64,000 bases of DNA, from contig JAFLCG010000016.1 in assembly GCA_017303635.1 (NCBI GenBank), forward strand, positions 62,001 to 126,000. Reading direction: 5' to 3'. Of the stretch, positions 8,482 through 17,407 are shown piece by piece. Source of the stretch: Anaerolineae bacterium (GTDB taxonomy: Bacteria > Chloroflexota > Anaerolineae > Aggregatilineales > Phototrophicaceae). Position 1 is the first letter of the stretch. Every line of letters begins with the position of its first letter. Below the pieces are notes generated by a model. It worked only from the letters and a program-made list of their open reading frames with translations, did not search any database and was not told where the DNA came from. The position numbers and the translations under genes are program-made.

Positions 8482-8546
8482 AAGGTGTTCATGCGCTCAG
8501 TGTAGCATGGAATGGAGGTGGATATGGAACATATGTTTCGATTTTG
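8482..8546. repeat. 65-base direct repeat, copy 1
   Basis: AAGGTGTTCATGCG opens a 65-base block ending CGATTTTG. It recurs at 8754-8818 with about ten substitutions and no length change. Each copy follows the right arm of a CCTCACCCC element. Confidence 0.85.
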
Positions 8547-8753
8547 GTGCGTGGTGAGGGGACTCGGAGGCCTCACCCCCTGCCCCTCTCCGTTCGTGAT
8601 GCTTCGGGGTTGGGATTGAGTCAGCTATTGGTGGGGAGCGCGTCATGGGAGAGGGGAGCCGGAGGCCTCACCCCGACCCCTCTCCCGCGCGACCCTTCCG
8701 CGTTGGAGGGGGCAAGTCTGGGTGGGAGTCGGGTCGCTGGAGAGGGGAGTCGA

Positions 8754-8818
8754 AAGGTGTTCATGCGATCAGTGTAGCATGGAGTGGAGGTGGGAATGGA
8801 ACATGTGTTCCGATTTTG
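8754..8818. repeat. 65-base direct repeat, copy 2
   Basis: Second copy of the block at 8482-8546, aligned without gaps and starting 272 bases later. The equal length and shared flank suggest duplication of a larger unit (repeat element plus spacer). Confidence 0.85.
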
Positions 8819-9012
8819 AGAAACTTCTTCTGTCCTTTTCGTGGGACGAGTGCAAAGACGGAACCTCATCCCCCGGCCCCTTCTCCTTCCGCGCCGCTGG
8901 AGAAGGGGAGTCGGAGGCCTCACCCCAACCCCTCTCCCGAGGAGAGGGGCTTTAAGGTGGACGCCAAGAATGACGTCCTAGAGCCATTCTTACTTTCACA
9001 TTCGACAAGAGT

Positions 9013-10203
9013 TTAGCCCGGATAAATGATCTCCCAGATGTCCACGATAGAATTGCCTCCTCTGGCTGTGACCAATAGGTTACGGGTGGGTGAAAAAAGG
9101 GGCAGATGTGCGGCGGCGATGTAGTCTTGGTGGTCACTCTGGAAATCAATGTAACTGCTGGTGGATGTATCCCAGAAACGCAATGAACGGCTGACCTCAT
9201 TGTAGAAGGCTACTGTACGTTCATCAAACGAAAACGAAAGAGAGAAAACTGCCGCATCTGTTTGAGCAAGTCGGGTCAAATTTCTGAAATCCCACAGTGT
9301 AATGCTGTCATCGCTATTGGCGACTGCCAGATAAGTACTTGCCGGGGACAGCTCAAGTGCCGTTATTTCGCCTGAAATTTCGTCCACAAGCTCCGGTTGG
9401 TCGTTTTGGTTGTCCCATATTTTCAAGATGCTGCTCCAGTTAGTCTCACTGGAAAACTGCTGTGCAAATTGTGGTGTGAGCATATCCGTGATGCTGCCAC
9501 TGATGCGCGATTTGCTCACAGCATATACGAATCCGGCAAAGTTCGATGAATGTGCCAGACTGAATATCGCCCCATCTGTTTCATGCAGGACTTGGGTCCA
9601 TTGCGCTTCTCCAATCGTCCAAGTGGAAATATTACTGCTGATCTGCAATGCGTCATTTATAGCTCGCCTCTGAAGGCTAATAGCAACCTGGGTGCCATCC
9701 GGGGCGATTCTCATTGACCATAGCTCTCCTGCGATTGTGGGGCTTGCCGCAACGATCTCACCGGAGGCAACATCCCAAACTGTCACCTGAGAAATGGGAT
9801 CGCGAGAGCCTATGCTTCCGCCCACCACGAGGAAATTTCCATCAGGTGTATAGGCGATATGTCCCGGATAAAAATCAGTTTCTATGGGAAGCATAACATC
9901 CAGCGATCCTCTGCTAATGTCACTGATCCGCACAGCTAGTTCAGGTGAAAATGTCAGGGTGGCAACCTGATGATGAGCGGGATTGATCGCAATCTTCATT
10001 ACGCCAACAGGCAAATCCGTCAGTATCCATGATGACATTAGTCGAAGATGTATTGACGCAGTTGATGAGGCAATGTCTGAGAAAGCTATTGATGACGATT
10101 CGTTATGCTGTGATGAATTGGCTCGAAGATAGACAAAAAGACAGACTGCCAAGATCAGAGTCAAAGTCAGTACGATAGAAAATGTACGGATTCTTAATTG
10201 CAT
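9013..10203 (-). CDS. Membrane-anchored WD40-like beta-propeller protein
   Basis: About 396 residues. It starts MQLRIRTFSIVLTLTLILAVCLFVYLRA, a signal anchor with no valid lipobox, so the rest probably lies outside the membrane. The body has repeated WD40-type blades such as ITALELSPASTYLAVANSDDSITLWDFRNLT and DPISQVTVWDVASGEIV. ATG 10203 has AGGA upstream and is preferred over a longer form with 27 extra residues. Propellers of this kind are protein-interaction scaffolds; no catalytic residues are apparent. It is downstream of the histidine kinase on the same strand with 85 bases between, containing two palindromes. Confidence 0.8.
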   Translation of the reverse strand: MQLRIRTFSIVLTLTLILAVCLFVYLRANSSQHNESSSIAFSDIASSTASIHLRLMSSWILTDLPVGVMKIAINPAHHQVATLTFSPELAVRISDISRGSLDVMLPIETDFYPGHIAYTPDGNFLVVGGSIGSRDPISQVTVWDVASGEIVAASPTIAGELWSMRIAPDGTQVAISLQRRAINDALQISSNISTWTIGEAQWTQVLHETDGAIFSLAHSSNFAGFVYAVSKSRISGSITDMLTPQFAQQFSSETNWSSILKIWDNQNDQPELVDEISGEITALELSPASTYLAVANSDDSITLWDFRNLTRLAQTDAAVFSLSFSFDERTVAFYNEVSRSLRFWDTSTSSYIDFQSDHQDYIAAAHLPLFSPTRNLLVTARGGNSIVDIWEIIYPG

Positions 10204-10224
10204 ATATTCCTGTGAAGGTATCAC

Positions 10225-10244
10225 GGACGCCAAGCATGGCGTCC
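10225..10244. repeat. Short dispersed palindrome (variable-arm family)
   Basis: GGACGCC at 10225-10231 pairs with GGCGTCC at 10238-10244 and is followed by CTACG. A second hairpin, GGGGCAA/TTGCCCC, follows at 10260-10282. Both resemble the GGGCG...CGCCCCTACA palindromes seen elsewhere in the window. Confidence 0.65.
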
Positions 10245-10288
10245 CTACGATGGTATGCGGGGGCAAGCCAACGGGTTGCCCCAACGAT

Positions 10289-13200
10289 TTACGGGGTGGG
10301 GACGGGTTCGGGAGCTAGCGGGATGGTGAAGTGGAAGCGGGTGCCTTTGCCCAGTTCGCTCTCGACCCAGACGAGGCCGCCGTGTTTGAGAATGATCTCC
10401 CGCGTGATGGTCAGGCCGAGGCCGGTGCCGGGCTGCTCCAACGCTTCCGGGTTGGTGCTGCGGAAGTAGGTTGTGAACAGCTTCTTCAGGTCGGCTTCGC
10501 TGATGCCCAGGCCGGTATCGGCGATGGTGAAATGCACCGCCGGGCCGAGGTCGCGGTTCTTCGAGTCCAGGTTGCGCTCGCGGACGCGGGCGGTGATGGT
10601 GATGGAGCCGCCATGCGGGGTGTATTTGTGGGCGTTGCTGAGGATGTTGGTCAGCACTTGCAGCAGGCGGTTCTTATCCGCCTGAATGAGCGGTAGATCG
10701 GCTGGTACTTCAAGCGTGACCTGCTGCTCGCGCCCGGTGATCTGCTGTTCGAGTGGTCGCAGGGTGTCCTCGATCAAGGGCATGACCGGCTGCGGCGCAA
10801 ACTCCATCGCCATGTTATTGGTTTGCAGGCGCGTCACGTCATTGAGGTCAGTGACGAGGGTGCTGAGGCGCTCGACGTTCTTGAGAATGGTATCGAGGAA
10901 CGACTTCTGCTGGTCGTTGATCTGCCCGGTCATGCCGCTAGACATGGCCGCTGCAAAACCCTTGATGGAGGTCATCGGGTTCTTGAGTTCGTGGGCGACG
11001 AAGCTGACAAATTCGCTCTTGGAGTTGTTGGCGACGGTCAACTCGGCGTTGTACTGGGCGTTGGCGATGGCGATGCTGGCGTGTTCGGCCAAGCGTTGGG
11101 CAAAGGCCAGGTCGACCAGTGAGAGACGCGGTTCGCGGTTGGTCTCCAACACCAAGATGGCGTTGATCTCCCTGCCGGAGAGCATGGGGATGGTGATCTG
11201 GCTGAGGCTGCCGCGCAGACTGCGGGTGTAGTTGGGGTCGAAGGAGACATCCGGCACCACTTCTGCCTGCCGAGTCCGCATGACGCGGGCGACGATACCG
11301 CTGATCGGCCAGATGGCGCCTTCGGTCTCCGCCGGGGCATCTTCCGACTCGTAGCCGTAGCTGTCGATCAGGCGGAGGGATTGGTTGGGGGCTTCACCCT
11401 CGACGACGACCAGCACACCGGCGGTGGCATTGGTATTGGTCACGGCCCAGTGGATGGTGATTTCCGAGACGCGCTTGAGATCGAGCGATCGGTTGAGTTC
11501 GGTATCGATGCGCTCCAGCGTTTCGAGTTCTTTGACGCGCTGCTGGAGGGCTTGGTCGGTGCTCTGGAAGAGGCGGGCGTTTTCCAGCGCGACGGCAGCC
11601 TGACCGGCGAAGGTCGCCAGCAGATCGCCATCGTCTTTGTAGAAGCCGCTGCCATCTTTCTTATTGATGACTTGCAGGACACCCTGGGCTTCATCGCGGG
11701 AGATGAGCGGCACTGTGAGGATCGAGTGGCTGATGAAGGCTCCGCTGGCGACTTCGCCACCCCAGCGCGGATCATTGCCGGCATCGTTGGTGATGAGGGG
11801 TTTGCCGCTGGCGATGACCTCGCCGGCCAGACCACGATTGGCGGGGATGTGCTTGCCGAGCAGACTCTGCCCGGAGCCGCCAATGACGACCTTAAACTCC
11901 AGTTCGCTGCGTTCGGGGGTGAGCATCATCAGCGCACCGGCCTCGGCATTGAAGATTTTGACGGCGCTGCTGGTGATGAGCTGGAAGAGTTTATCGACAT
12001 CCAATTCGGAGGCGAGCTTCTGGCTGACGGCGTTGAGGGTCGAGAGCTGATTGGCGCGCAGGTTGGTCTCGGCAAAGAGGCGGGCTTTTTCCAGCGAGGT
12101 GCCGGCCAGGGTGCTGATGTCATTCAGTACTTTCATCTGCTCTTCGGTGTAGACCAGGCCGGGTTTGGACGTGCCGATGGACATGACGCCGAAGGCTTTG
12201 TTACCGGCACTGAGCGGCACCGCCATCCAGCTTTTCAGATTGAGGTTTTCGAGGACGATGGGCGCGTTGCGGCGCTTCATTTCGGCAGCGAAGTCGGTCA
12301 CGCGCAGGGGTGTTTCGTTCCGGATGACTTCAGAGAAGAGGTCAAAGCCCAGGTTCCAGCGGCGATTTTCCTTCTCGGCAAAGCGGTCATCGTTTTCGAG
12401 GAAGAAGGCGTGGTAGAGCCGGTCGGTGCCGGGTTCCTTGAGCGTGATGTAGAAGTGGGTGCCGGGTAGGACACGGGTGGTCTGGGCGTTGATGAGCTCG
12501 AGCAGGTCATCGTATTCGATGGTGAAGTTGACGGCCTGGCTGACCTGGCTGAGGACTTCCTGTTCACGGACTCGGACTTGCAGGCGTTCGAGCGCCTGGG
12601 TGCGTTCGAGCGAGAGCGCAAGCTGATTGGTCAGGCTTTGCAGGAAGCGTAGGTCGTCGTACTGGTAGGTTGCCGCGCGGGACTGTGGTGTTCCGAAGAT
12701 GACAAAGCCGACCAAGCCCTGCTTGCCAATCAAGCGGGTGATGACCATGGCACGCAGGATGTTCAGGCGGGCGCGTTCAGCGATCAAGGCGGCGGGCCAC
12801 TGGCGTCCGGGTTCGAGGTAGATGGGTTCATCCGGCGCGGTGGTCTTGAGATATTCGATCAGTTGGCTATCCGGACTGAAGCGAATATCGGTCTCCGGTT
12901 GGGGGAAGCCGACGGCGGTAAAGTCCTTGCCTTCAGACTGCGGGACAAAGATGAAGAGGGCGTTGGGCTTGAGCTGGTCATCCAGTTCAGCCATGAACGC
13001 ATCGACCACCTGACGGGTTTCTCCCAGGCTGGTCAGGCTGTTGGCGAAGGATTCGACGCGGGCCTGATAGTTGGTGCGCTGGCGGAAGTAGATGGCGTCG
13101 ATCTGCTCCTGCAGGCGGTTGCGAACCGGACTAAAGAGGGCCGCGATGATGAAGACGCTGATGGCGATCAGGAAAGGGCTGGCGGCTGTGGCGACCAGGG

Positions 13201-14488
13201 CTTCCCGCGTGATGAGGCTGACTCCGAAGACCATCAGGAAGTAGCCGATGACGAGGCCGAGCGCGAGCAGGCTGTAGGTCACGCCCTGGCTGATGATGCG
13301 GTCCGTATCCAGATTGCGGTATTGCAGCACCGCGTAGGACAGGGTGATGACGGGCATCAGCAGGAAGGGGAGGATGACCGAGGTGTTGAAGGTGAGCGGC
13401 GCGGTGCCGGTCAGATTGAGCACCAGGGTGTTCAAGACCCAGATCAGGATGGGCGCAGCCGTGATGGTCAGGCCGATGAGCACGGTATTGCACTGGTCGC
13501 GCACGATGCTGCTGGTGGCGCGCATTCGGTGGCGATTGAGCATCCAGGCCAGGAAGCCAACAGCCAGGGCTGCCAGAATGATCCCGCTTTGCCAGGTGGC
13601 CGGGTACGACCAGGGATCAGGCGGGTTCAGGTAACGCGTGAGGGCGAATAGAAAGACGATCCCGCAGGCCGCGACGGGAGCCAGAAAGAGCCAGGGATAC
13701 TGCGTCACACGGCGAGCCTGATAGGGGAAGATCAGGGCCAGCATGGTGACTGGCGCCGCGACGAAATTGATCGCCAGCAGCCAGATACCGCCAAGTTGAT
13801 AGGTATTGTTGTTGTCGTAGGCCCCGGCCATAAAGACCGCCAGCAAAGCGGCGATGACGGCGACCAGCCGCGCCGGGGAATGATTGGGTCGCAGCCAGAA
13901 GGTGACCAGTCCAATGCCGAAGATGATGACCCCGGCTAGGTAGGGCACGACGAAGAAAGTGATGAAGTCATTATCGGAGAGCTGACCGATGGTATAGCTG
14001 ACGGTGCAGGCCGCGACGCCATTGGTGACCGGGCCACAGACTTCCGTTCCGGCAGCGAGGAACTGTTGATCCGCCGGGCGCTGGAAGTCTACGGTGACGG
14101 TCTCCCCGGGTTGGAGGCTCGTGACGATCTCACGGAAGCGAGTTCGGGCGGTGGCGAAATCCTTGGTGGCGTCGAACAGAGGCTGACCGTTGATGGCGGT
14201 GATATGGTCACGCAGGCGCAGGCCCGCTGCCAGCCCCGGCCAGTTTTCGCCAATCGGCACGCTGCCATCGACCACCAGATTGGGGGTGAGCATGGCCCCG
14301 AAGTAGGCATAGCGGCGCGAATCGGCGGCCAGCAACAGATACCACAGGAAGACGATCAGGCCGATGACGCTGATGCCGATGGCGGCCCCCATTCGCAAGC
14401 GCTGGTATGAGGTGGTGGCCCCACTCAGCGGGGAATTGGGTTTTGAGGGCAGGGTTGGCACGCGATTGTTTGCAGACGTAGCCGCCAC
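10289..14488 (-). CDS. PDZ/multi-TM/multi-GAF sensor histidine kinase
   Basis: About 1400 residues. Order: one membrane segment near residue 40, an extracytoplasmic PDZ-like region (GLAAGLRLRDHITAINGQPLF), six or more membrane helices to about residue 450, about four GAF-type domains (roughly 480-1150), a HisKA domain with phospho-acceptor His in VSFVAHELKNP near 1170, and an ATPase domain with N box (LTNILSNAHKYTP), G1 (IADTGLGI) and G2 (GTGLGLTITREI). It should sense signals through the PDZ, membrane and GAF parts and phosphorylate an unlinked regulator, since no response regulator is nearby. GTG 14488 with GGGAG upstream is preferred to a TTG eight codons earlier. Confidence 0.88.
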   Translation of the reverse strand: MAATSANNRVPTLPSKPNSPLSGATTSYQRLRMGAAIGISVIGLIVFLWYLLLAADSRRYAYFGAMLTPNLVVDGSVPIGENWPGLAAGLRLRDHITAINGQPLFDATKDFATARTRFREIVTSLQPGETVTVDFQRPADQQFLAAGTEVCGPVTNGVAACTVSYTIGQLSDNDFITFFVVPYLAGVIIFGIGLVTFWLRPNHSPARLVAVIAALLAVFMAGAYDNNNTYQLGGIWLLAINFVAAPVTMLALIFPYQARRVTQYPWLFLAPVAACGIVFLFALTRYLNPPDPWSYPATWQSGIILAALAVGFLAWMLNRHRMRATSSIVRDQCNTVLIGLTITAAPILIWVLNTLVLNLTGTAPLTFNTSVILPFLLMPVITLSYAVLQYRNLDTDRIISQGVTYSLLALGLVIGYFLMVFGVSLITREALVATAASPFLIAISVFIIAALFSPVRNRLQEQIDAIYFRQRTNYQARVESFANSLTSLGETRQVVDAFMAELDDQLKPNALFIFVPQSEGKDFTAVGFPQPETDIRFSPDSQLIEYLKTTAPDEPIYLEPGRQWPAALIAERARLNILRAMVITRLIGKQGLVGFVIFGTPQSRAATYQYDDLRFLQSLTNQLALSLERTQALERLQVRVREQEVLSQVSQAVNFTIEYDDLLELINAQTTRVLPGTHFYITLKEPGTDRLYHAFFLENDDRFAEKENRRWNLGFDLFSEVIRNETPLRVTDFAAEMKRRNAPIVLENLNLKSWMAVPLSAGNKAFGVMSIGTSKPGLVYTEEQMKVLNDISTLAGTSLEKARLFAETNLRANQLSTLNAVSQKLASELDVDKLFQLITSSAVKIFNAEAGALMMLTPERSELEFKVVIGGSGQSLLGKHIPANRGLAGEVIASGKPLITNDAGNDPRWGGEVASGAFISHSILTVPLISRDEAQGVLQVINKKDGSGFYKDDGDLLATFAGQAAVALENARLFQSTDQALQQRVKELETLERIDTELNRSLDLKRVSEITIHWAVTNTNATAGVLVVVEGEAPNQSLRLIDSYGYESEDAPAETEGAIWPISGIVARVMRTRQAEVVPDVSFDPNYTRSLRGSLSQITIPMLSGREINAILVLETNREPRLSLVDLAFAQRLAEHASIAIANAQYNAELTVANNSKSEFVSFVAHELKNPMTSIKGFAAAMSSGMTGQINDQQKSFLDTILKNVERLSTLVTDLNDVTRLQTNNMAMEFAPQPVMPLIEDTLRPLEQQITGREQQVTLEVPADLPLIQADKNRLLQVLTNILSNAHKYTPHGGSITITARVRERNLDSKNRDLGPAVHFTIADTGLGISEADLKKLFTTYFRSTNPEALEQPGTGLGLTITREIILKHGGLVWVESELGKGTRFHFTIPLAPEPVPTP

Positions 14489-14631
14489 GCTGGTTCTCCC
14501 GGTCAGAATCAAACCATTTGGTTAGCAAATTGTAGCATTGATTCGGCGTGAGCGGAATTTAGGTGGTCAGCGGGAATAGAAGTGGGAAGAATTAATCGCG
14601 CAGGCGCAGAGGATGCCAAGCGACCATGGAG

Positions 14632-14704
14632 TGCGCCCAGAGGGATTCGAACCCCCGACCTTCAGTTCCGAAGACTGCTGCTCTATCCACTGAGCTATGG
14701 GCGC
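14632..14704 (-). tRNA. tRNA-Arg (anticodon TCG)
   Basis: Cloverleaf read on the minus strand: acceptor GCGCCCA/TGGGCGC, D-arm GCTC...GAGC, anticodon loop CTTCGGA with TCG, T-arm GGGGG-TTCGAAT-CCCTC, discriminator A. Length 73, CCA not encoded. The first anticodon-stem pair (G27-A43) is mismatched; the other four pair. It reads CGA arginine codons. Confidence 0.95.
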
Positions 14705-14839
14705 AATCACTGACTATCAGTGTAGGCGATACGAGGGGATGGCGTCAACGGTGGGGCGAAGGGTGAAAGGCGACTGTTGGAAATGACGACAGCGGCAACT
14801 ATCATCAATCCCCCGTTTTTTGCGAGGAAGCGATACATC

Positions 14840-15253
14840 ATGAACCAACTGGACTTTGAGACGTTTATTGCCGGGCTGGATGATGTTCAGCGAGAAGATA
14901 ACTTCGGTTATGCGTTTTTCTTCGTCGGGGCCGACCATCGGCTGCCCTTCGTGACTATCGCCAACTCGGACAATGAGTATGACCAGTTTTCTAACTTGAA
15001 CCGCGATGGGGTGTTCCGACTCAATATCGGCGTTAGCAAAGCAACATTTGAGACGTTATTGGCCGGTTCCCCGACTGAACACGTTGACTTTACGGCGCTG
15101 GATGTTTTCCTGCCCCACCCGGAATATGCTAAGCAGCACTTTGTGTGCATTCTCAACCCAACGGGTGAGCGCGTTGAGACGACTAAAGAGCTGATCGTAG
15201 AGGCGCATGCAATCGCAGCAGCGCGTGTGCGCCGAACAATGGGCAATGGCTAG
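14840..15253 (+). CDS. DUF6194 family protein
   Basis: A 137-residue protein matching the DUF6194 pattern as I remember it: FGYAFFFVGADHRLPFVTIANSD followed by GVFRLNIGVSKATFETLL. ATG 14840 with GAGGAAG upstream is preferred to an earlier ATG in frame. No signal peptide or membrane segment. Function is unknown. The gene stands alone between the tRNA and a convergent acetyltransferase, whose stop codon is only a few bases away. Confidence 0.75.
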   Translation: MNQLDFETFIAGLDDVQREDNFGYAFFFVGADHRLPFVTIANSDNEYDQFSNLNRDGVFRLNIGVSKATFETLLAGSPTEHVDFTALDVFLPHPEYAKQHFVCILNPTGERVETTKELIVEAHAIAAARVRRTMGNG

Positions 15254-15256
15254 AGA

Positions 15257-15883
15257 TCAGGGTGAGACGGTGCGCCCCTGAACCGGGCCGATGACCCGAG
15301 CCGGGTTGCCAGCGGCGATCATGCCCGCTGGGACATCACGGGTGACGATGCTGCCCGCGCCGATGACACAACCCGCGCCGAGGCGTACCCCTTTTAAGAT
15401 CAGCGCTTGCATCCCGATGAAGACATCGTCCTCAATGATGATGGGGGCAGTGGCCCCGGCAGCAGGATCGCGCAGGCGGTCGGCGGGCGCGAGGGGGTGA
15501 AAATCAGTATCGGTGATGACGCTGTTGGCTCCAATCCAGACGCGGTTGCCAACGGTCACGGATTGGGCGCAGACGATGGAACCGCCGGTCATGCCCAGCC
15601 CATCCCCGATGGTCAGGACTGCGCCCGCTGTCCAGGTGCAGATGATACAGGGTCGATTGGCACCGAGGGGGTTGGAACGGGCAGTCGAACGGAGGTTGAG
15701 TCCGGCGCCGATCTGCACACGGCTGTCCCGGTGGATCTGCCAGATGGGGAAGCCATAAAGCTTCCACCCCGCGCCCCAGGGTACCCCAGCCCAGGCTACG
15801 GCGACCCGATTGAGCGGATGAGTCAGTAAGCGGGTGACTTCATTGACTGCTTTCCAGCGAGTCGCCAGGGCCGCATCGATCAT
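15257..15883 (-). CDS. Hexapeptide-repeat acyltransferase
   Basis: Left-handed beta-helix acetyltransferase of the maltose/galactoside O-acetyltransferase family, about 208 residues. Hexapeptide repeats run through IGDGLGMTGGSIVCAQ, VTVGNRVWIGANSVITDTDFHPL and IIIEDDVFIGMQALILKGVRLGAGCVIGAGSIVTRDVPAGMIAAGNPARVIG. The His in TDFHPL is the usual catalytic residue. ATG 15883 overlaps the stop of the upstream glycosyltransferase gene (ATGA), implying translational coupling and a shared role in decorating a cell-surface glycan. Confidence 0.9.
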   Translation of the reverse strand: MIDAALATRWKAVNEVTRLLTHPLNRVAVAWAGVPWGAGWKLYGFPIWQIHRDSRVQIGAGLNLRSTARSNPLGANRPCIICTWTAGAVLTIGDGLGMTGGSIVCAQSVTVGNRVWIGANSVITDTDFHPLAPADRLRDPAAGATAPIIIEDDVFIGMQALILKGVRLGAGCVIGAGSIVTRDVPAGMIAAGNPARVIGPVQGRTVSP

Positions 15884-17325
15884 GAGGTGGCTCCGTGGAC
15901 GGTCGGGCTCGATTGGGTACGTGGCCGTGACCTGGCCCAGAGCCACAGTGCGATCAGAACGAGGGCATAGGCCGACAGTGTGAACAACAATGGATCGGTG
16001 GGGACCCGGTAGCGGGTGGACGGATGGAAGAGCACGTAACTGAGGGTGTTGATGATCTGGATTAGCCAGATCAACGAGGCGGGACGGACGATGCGCCAGG
16101 ACAGCGCGAAGCCGATCAGCGCGAGGATAAACAATCCACCGTAGTAGAAGCGATGGACAGTTCGCCCGACCTGGTCAAACAGCGAACTGGAATAGGCCCC
16201 GACCGGATCGCCAGAGGGCAGGTCGGTCAGGGATAAGTCACCTGTGCTATCGGTGCTGGCGGCGACGGTACCATCATAATTGACCAGCGGCTGCTCCCCT
16301 TCGACCGGGTTGCGGAGCGGCGCAATATCAATGCTCCAGTGCACCAGGAACTTGACCCAGAGCAGTTCGGGAATCACGGATGGGTTGCTGGTCAGATAGT
16401 CCATTCCGGCGCGCTGGCGGGCATTATTGGCATCCGGCCCGAAGCGATCCGGGTAGATATCCATGCCTTCCGGTGGCGGCACCCACTGGACATCATAACC
16501 GGCGCGGAAGTAGGGAATGGTGTGGACACTATTGCCCTGGTAGAAGTTTTCCCCACCGTTCAAGGCGATGGGGACAAAGGTGCCATAGAGACTCGAACTG
16601 CGGATGATCCAGGGAGCGACGACGACGGCGGAGGCCAGCGCAACCGGCAGCAAGCGCGCCGTAGTTCGGCGGAAGTCCAGCATGATCCACGCCCAGAGGG
16701 CCGCCCCGAAGGCGAACAGGACGGAGTTGGTGCGCGTGAGAGCCATTAACCCCAGCAGCACTCCCGCACCCAGGGCACAGAGCCAACCGACCCGATCCAG
16801 GCCTGCTGTGCGCTGTACCAGCAGGACGATCAACAGGACAAAGCCGTGTAACAGCGCCATGAACAGCGGTGTGTCGATGAGCGTCATGTTCTGGAAGATC
16901 AGATACGGGTAGGCAGCATAGGCCAGACCAGCCAGCGCACCAACCGCTTTCCCATAGGGGAACAGGCGGGTGGCGATGTGATAGAGGCAGGTGATGGTGA
17001 GCAGGTCGAGCAGGATGTGTAAGGCGATGACCGGCGTGGAACTGCGCCCAAAGAGTCCGTAGATGCCCGCCAGCACATAGGAATAGAGCGGGGGGAGGTG
17101 GGCATCGGCTAAGCCGGCCTCGGCTTTGCCGTAGACGCCCGTGGCGAGCAGGTGGGTGGCGTAGGTGTCATAGGCGGTCGAGCCGTGGACGGTGCCAGTT
17201 TGATCCCAGGCGAATACGGATGGAAAGGCCAGTACGATCCCCAGGCGCAAGACGGCGGCTATGAGCAAGACCCACAGCAGTGGTCGAGCGCGCACGAGAC
17301 GGGTGAGAGGGTGTAAGAACGTCAT
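15880..17325 (-). CDS. Membrane glycosyltransferase (GT39/ArnT-like)
   Basis: Polytopic protein of about 480 residues with 10 or more hydrophobic segments. The short N-terminal helix (LLWVLLIAAVLRLGIVLAF), a first loop with acidic residues (FAWDQTG), and PPLYSYVLAGIYGLFG followed by alternating helices fit lipid-linked-sugar transferases of the PMT/ArnT clan. It likely moves a sugar from a polyprenyl-phosphate donor to an outer-surface acceptor. A TATAAT on the minus strand (17333-17338) lies seven bases before ATG 17325, so a leaderless start there is plausible; ATG 17349 is the longer alternative. It is coupled to the downstream acetyltransferase. Confidence 0.82.
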   Translation of the reverse strand: MTFLHPLTRLVRARPLLWVLLIAAVLRLGIVLAFPSVFAWDQTGTVHGSTAYDTYATHLLATGVYGKAEAGLADAHLPPLYSYVLAGIYGLFGRSSTPVIALHILLDLLTITCLYHIATRLFPYGKAVGALAGLAYAAYPYLIFQNMTLIDTPLFMALLHGFVLLIVLLVQRTAGLDRVGWLCALGAGVLLGLMALTRTNSVLFAFGAALWAWIMLDFRRTTARLLPVALASAVVVAPWIIRSSSLYGTFVPIALNGGENFYQGNSVHTIPYFRAGYDVQWVPPPEGMDIYPDRFGPDANNARQRAGMDYLTSNPSVIPELLWVKFLVHWSIDIAPLRNPVEGEQPLVNYDGTVAASTDSTGDLSLTDLPSGDPVGAYSSSLFDQVGRTVHRFYYGGLFILALIGFALSWRIVRPASLIWLIQIINTLSYVLFHPSTRYRVPTDPLLFTLSAYALVLIALWLWARSRPRTQSSPTVHGATS

Positions 17326-17377
17326 GCCGCCGATTATACCTAGCGACATGACGGTGCCTATGCCGGTTTGTCACTAA

Positions 17378-17400
17378 GGGGTGATCCGCTGGATCGCCCC
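17378..17400. repeat. Short dispersed palindrome (variable-arm family)
   Basis: GGGGTGATCC / GGATCGCCCC with a three-base loop, followed by TACA. It has the same ends as the palindromes at 35069 and 38422 but a different arm core. Confidence 0.7.
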
Positions 17401-17407
17401 TACACCG

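Larger units (their letters stand above)
8381..8951. repeat. Cluster of CCTCACCCC/GGAGAGGGG inverted repeats
   Basis: At least five further copies of the element start near 8381, 8568, 8661, 8866 and 8912. Each has a left arm GGCCTCACCCC-nn-CCCCTCTCC and a right arm GGGAGAGGGGAGTCGG, with loops ranging from very short (last copy) to roughly 60 bases. No protein is supported in the whole 7930-9012 stretch: open frames here consist of translated repeats and have no ribosome-binding site or family pattern. Confidence 0.8.

Noticed and set aside
8131..9016. Open frames of 75-124 codons on both strands in the repeat island
   Set aside because: They consist of translated repeats (Pro/Ser/Arg-rich), overlap each other in several frames and lack ribosome-binding sites or any family pattern.
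11381..12469. 362-codon open frame antisense to the histidine kinase
   Set aside because: The opposite strand has clear GAF domains throughout; the antisense frame is a by-product of GC-rich codon bias and matches no family.
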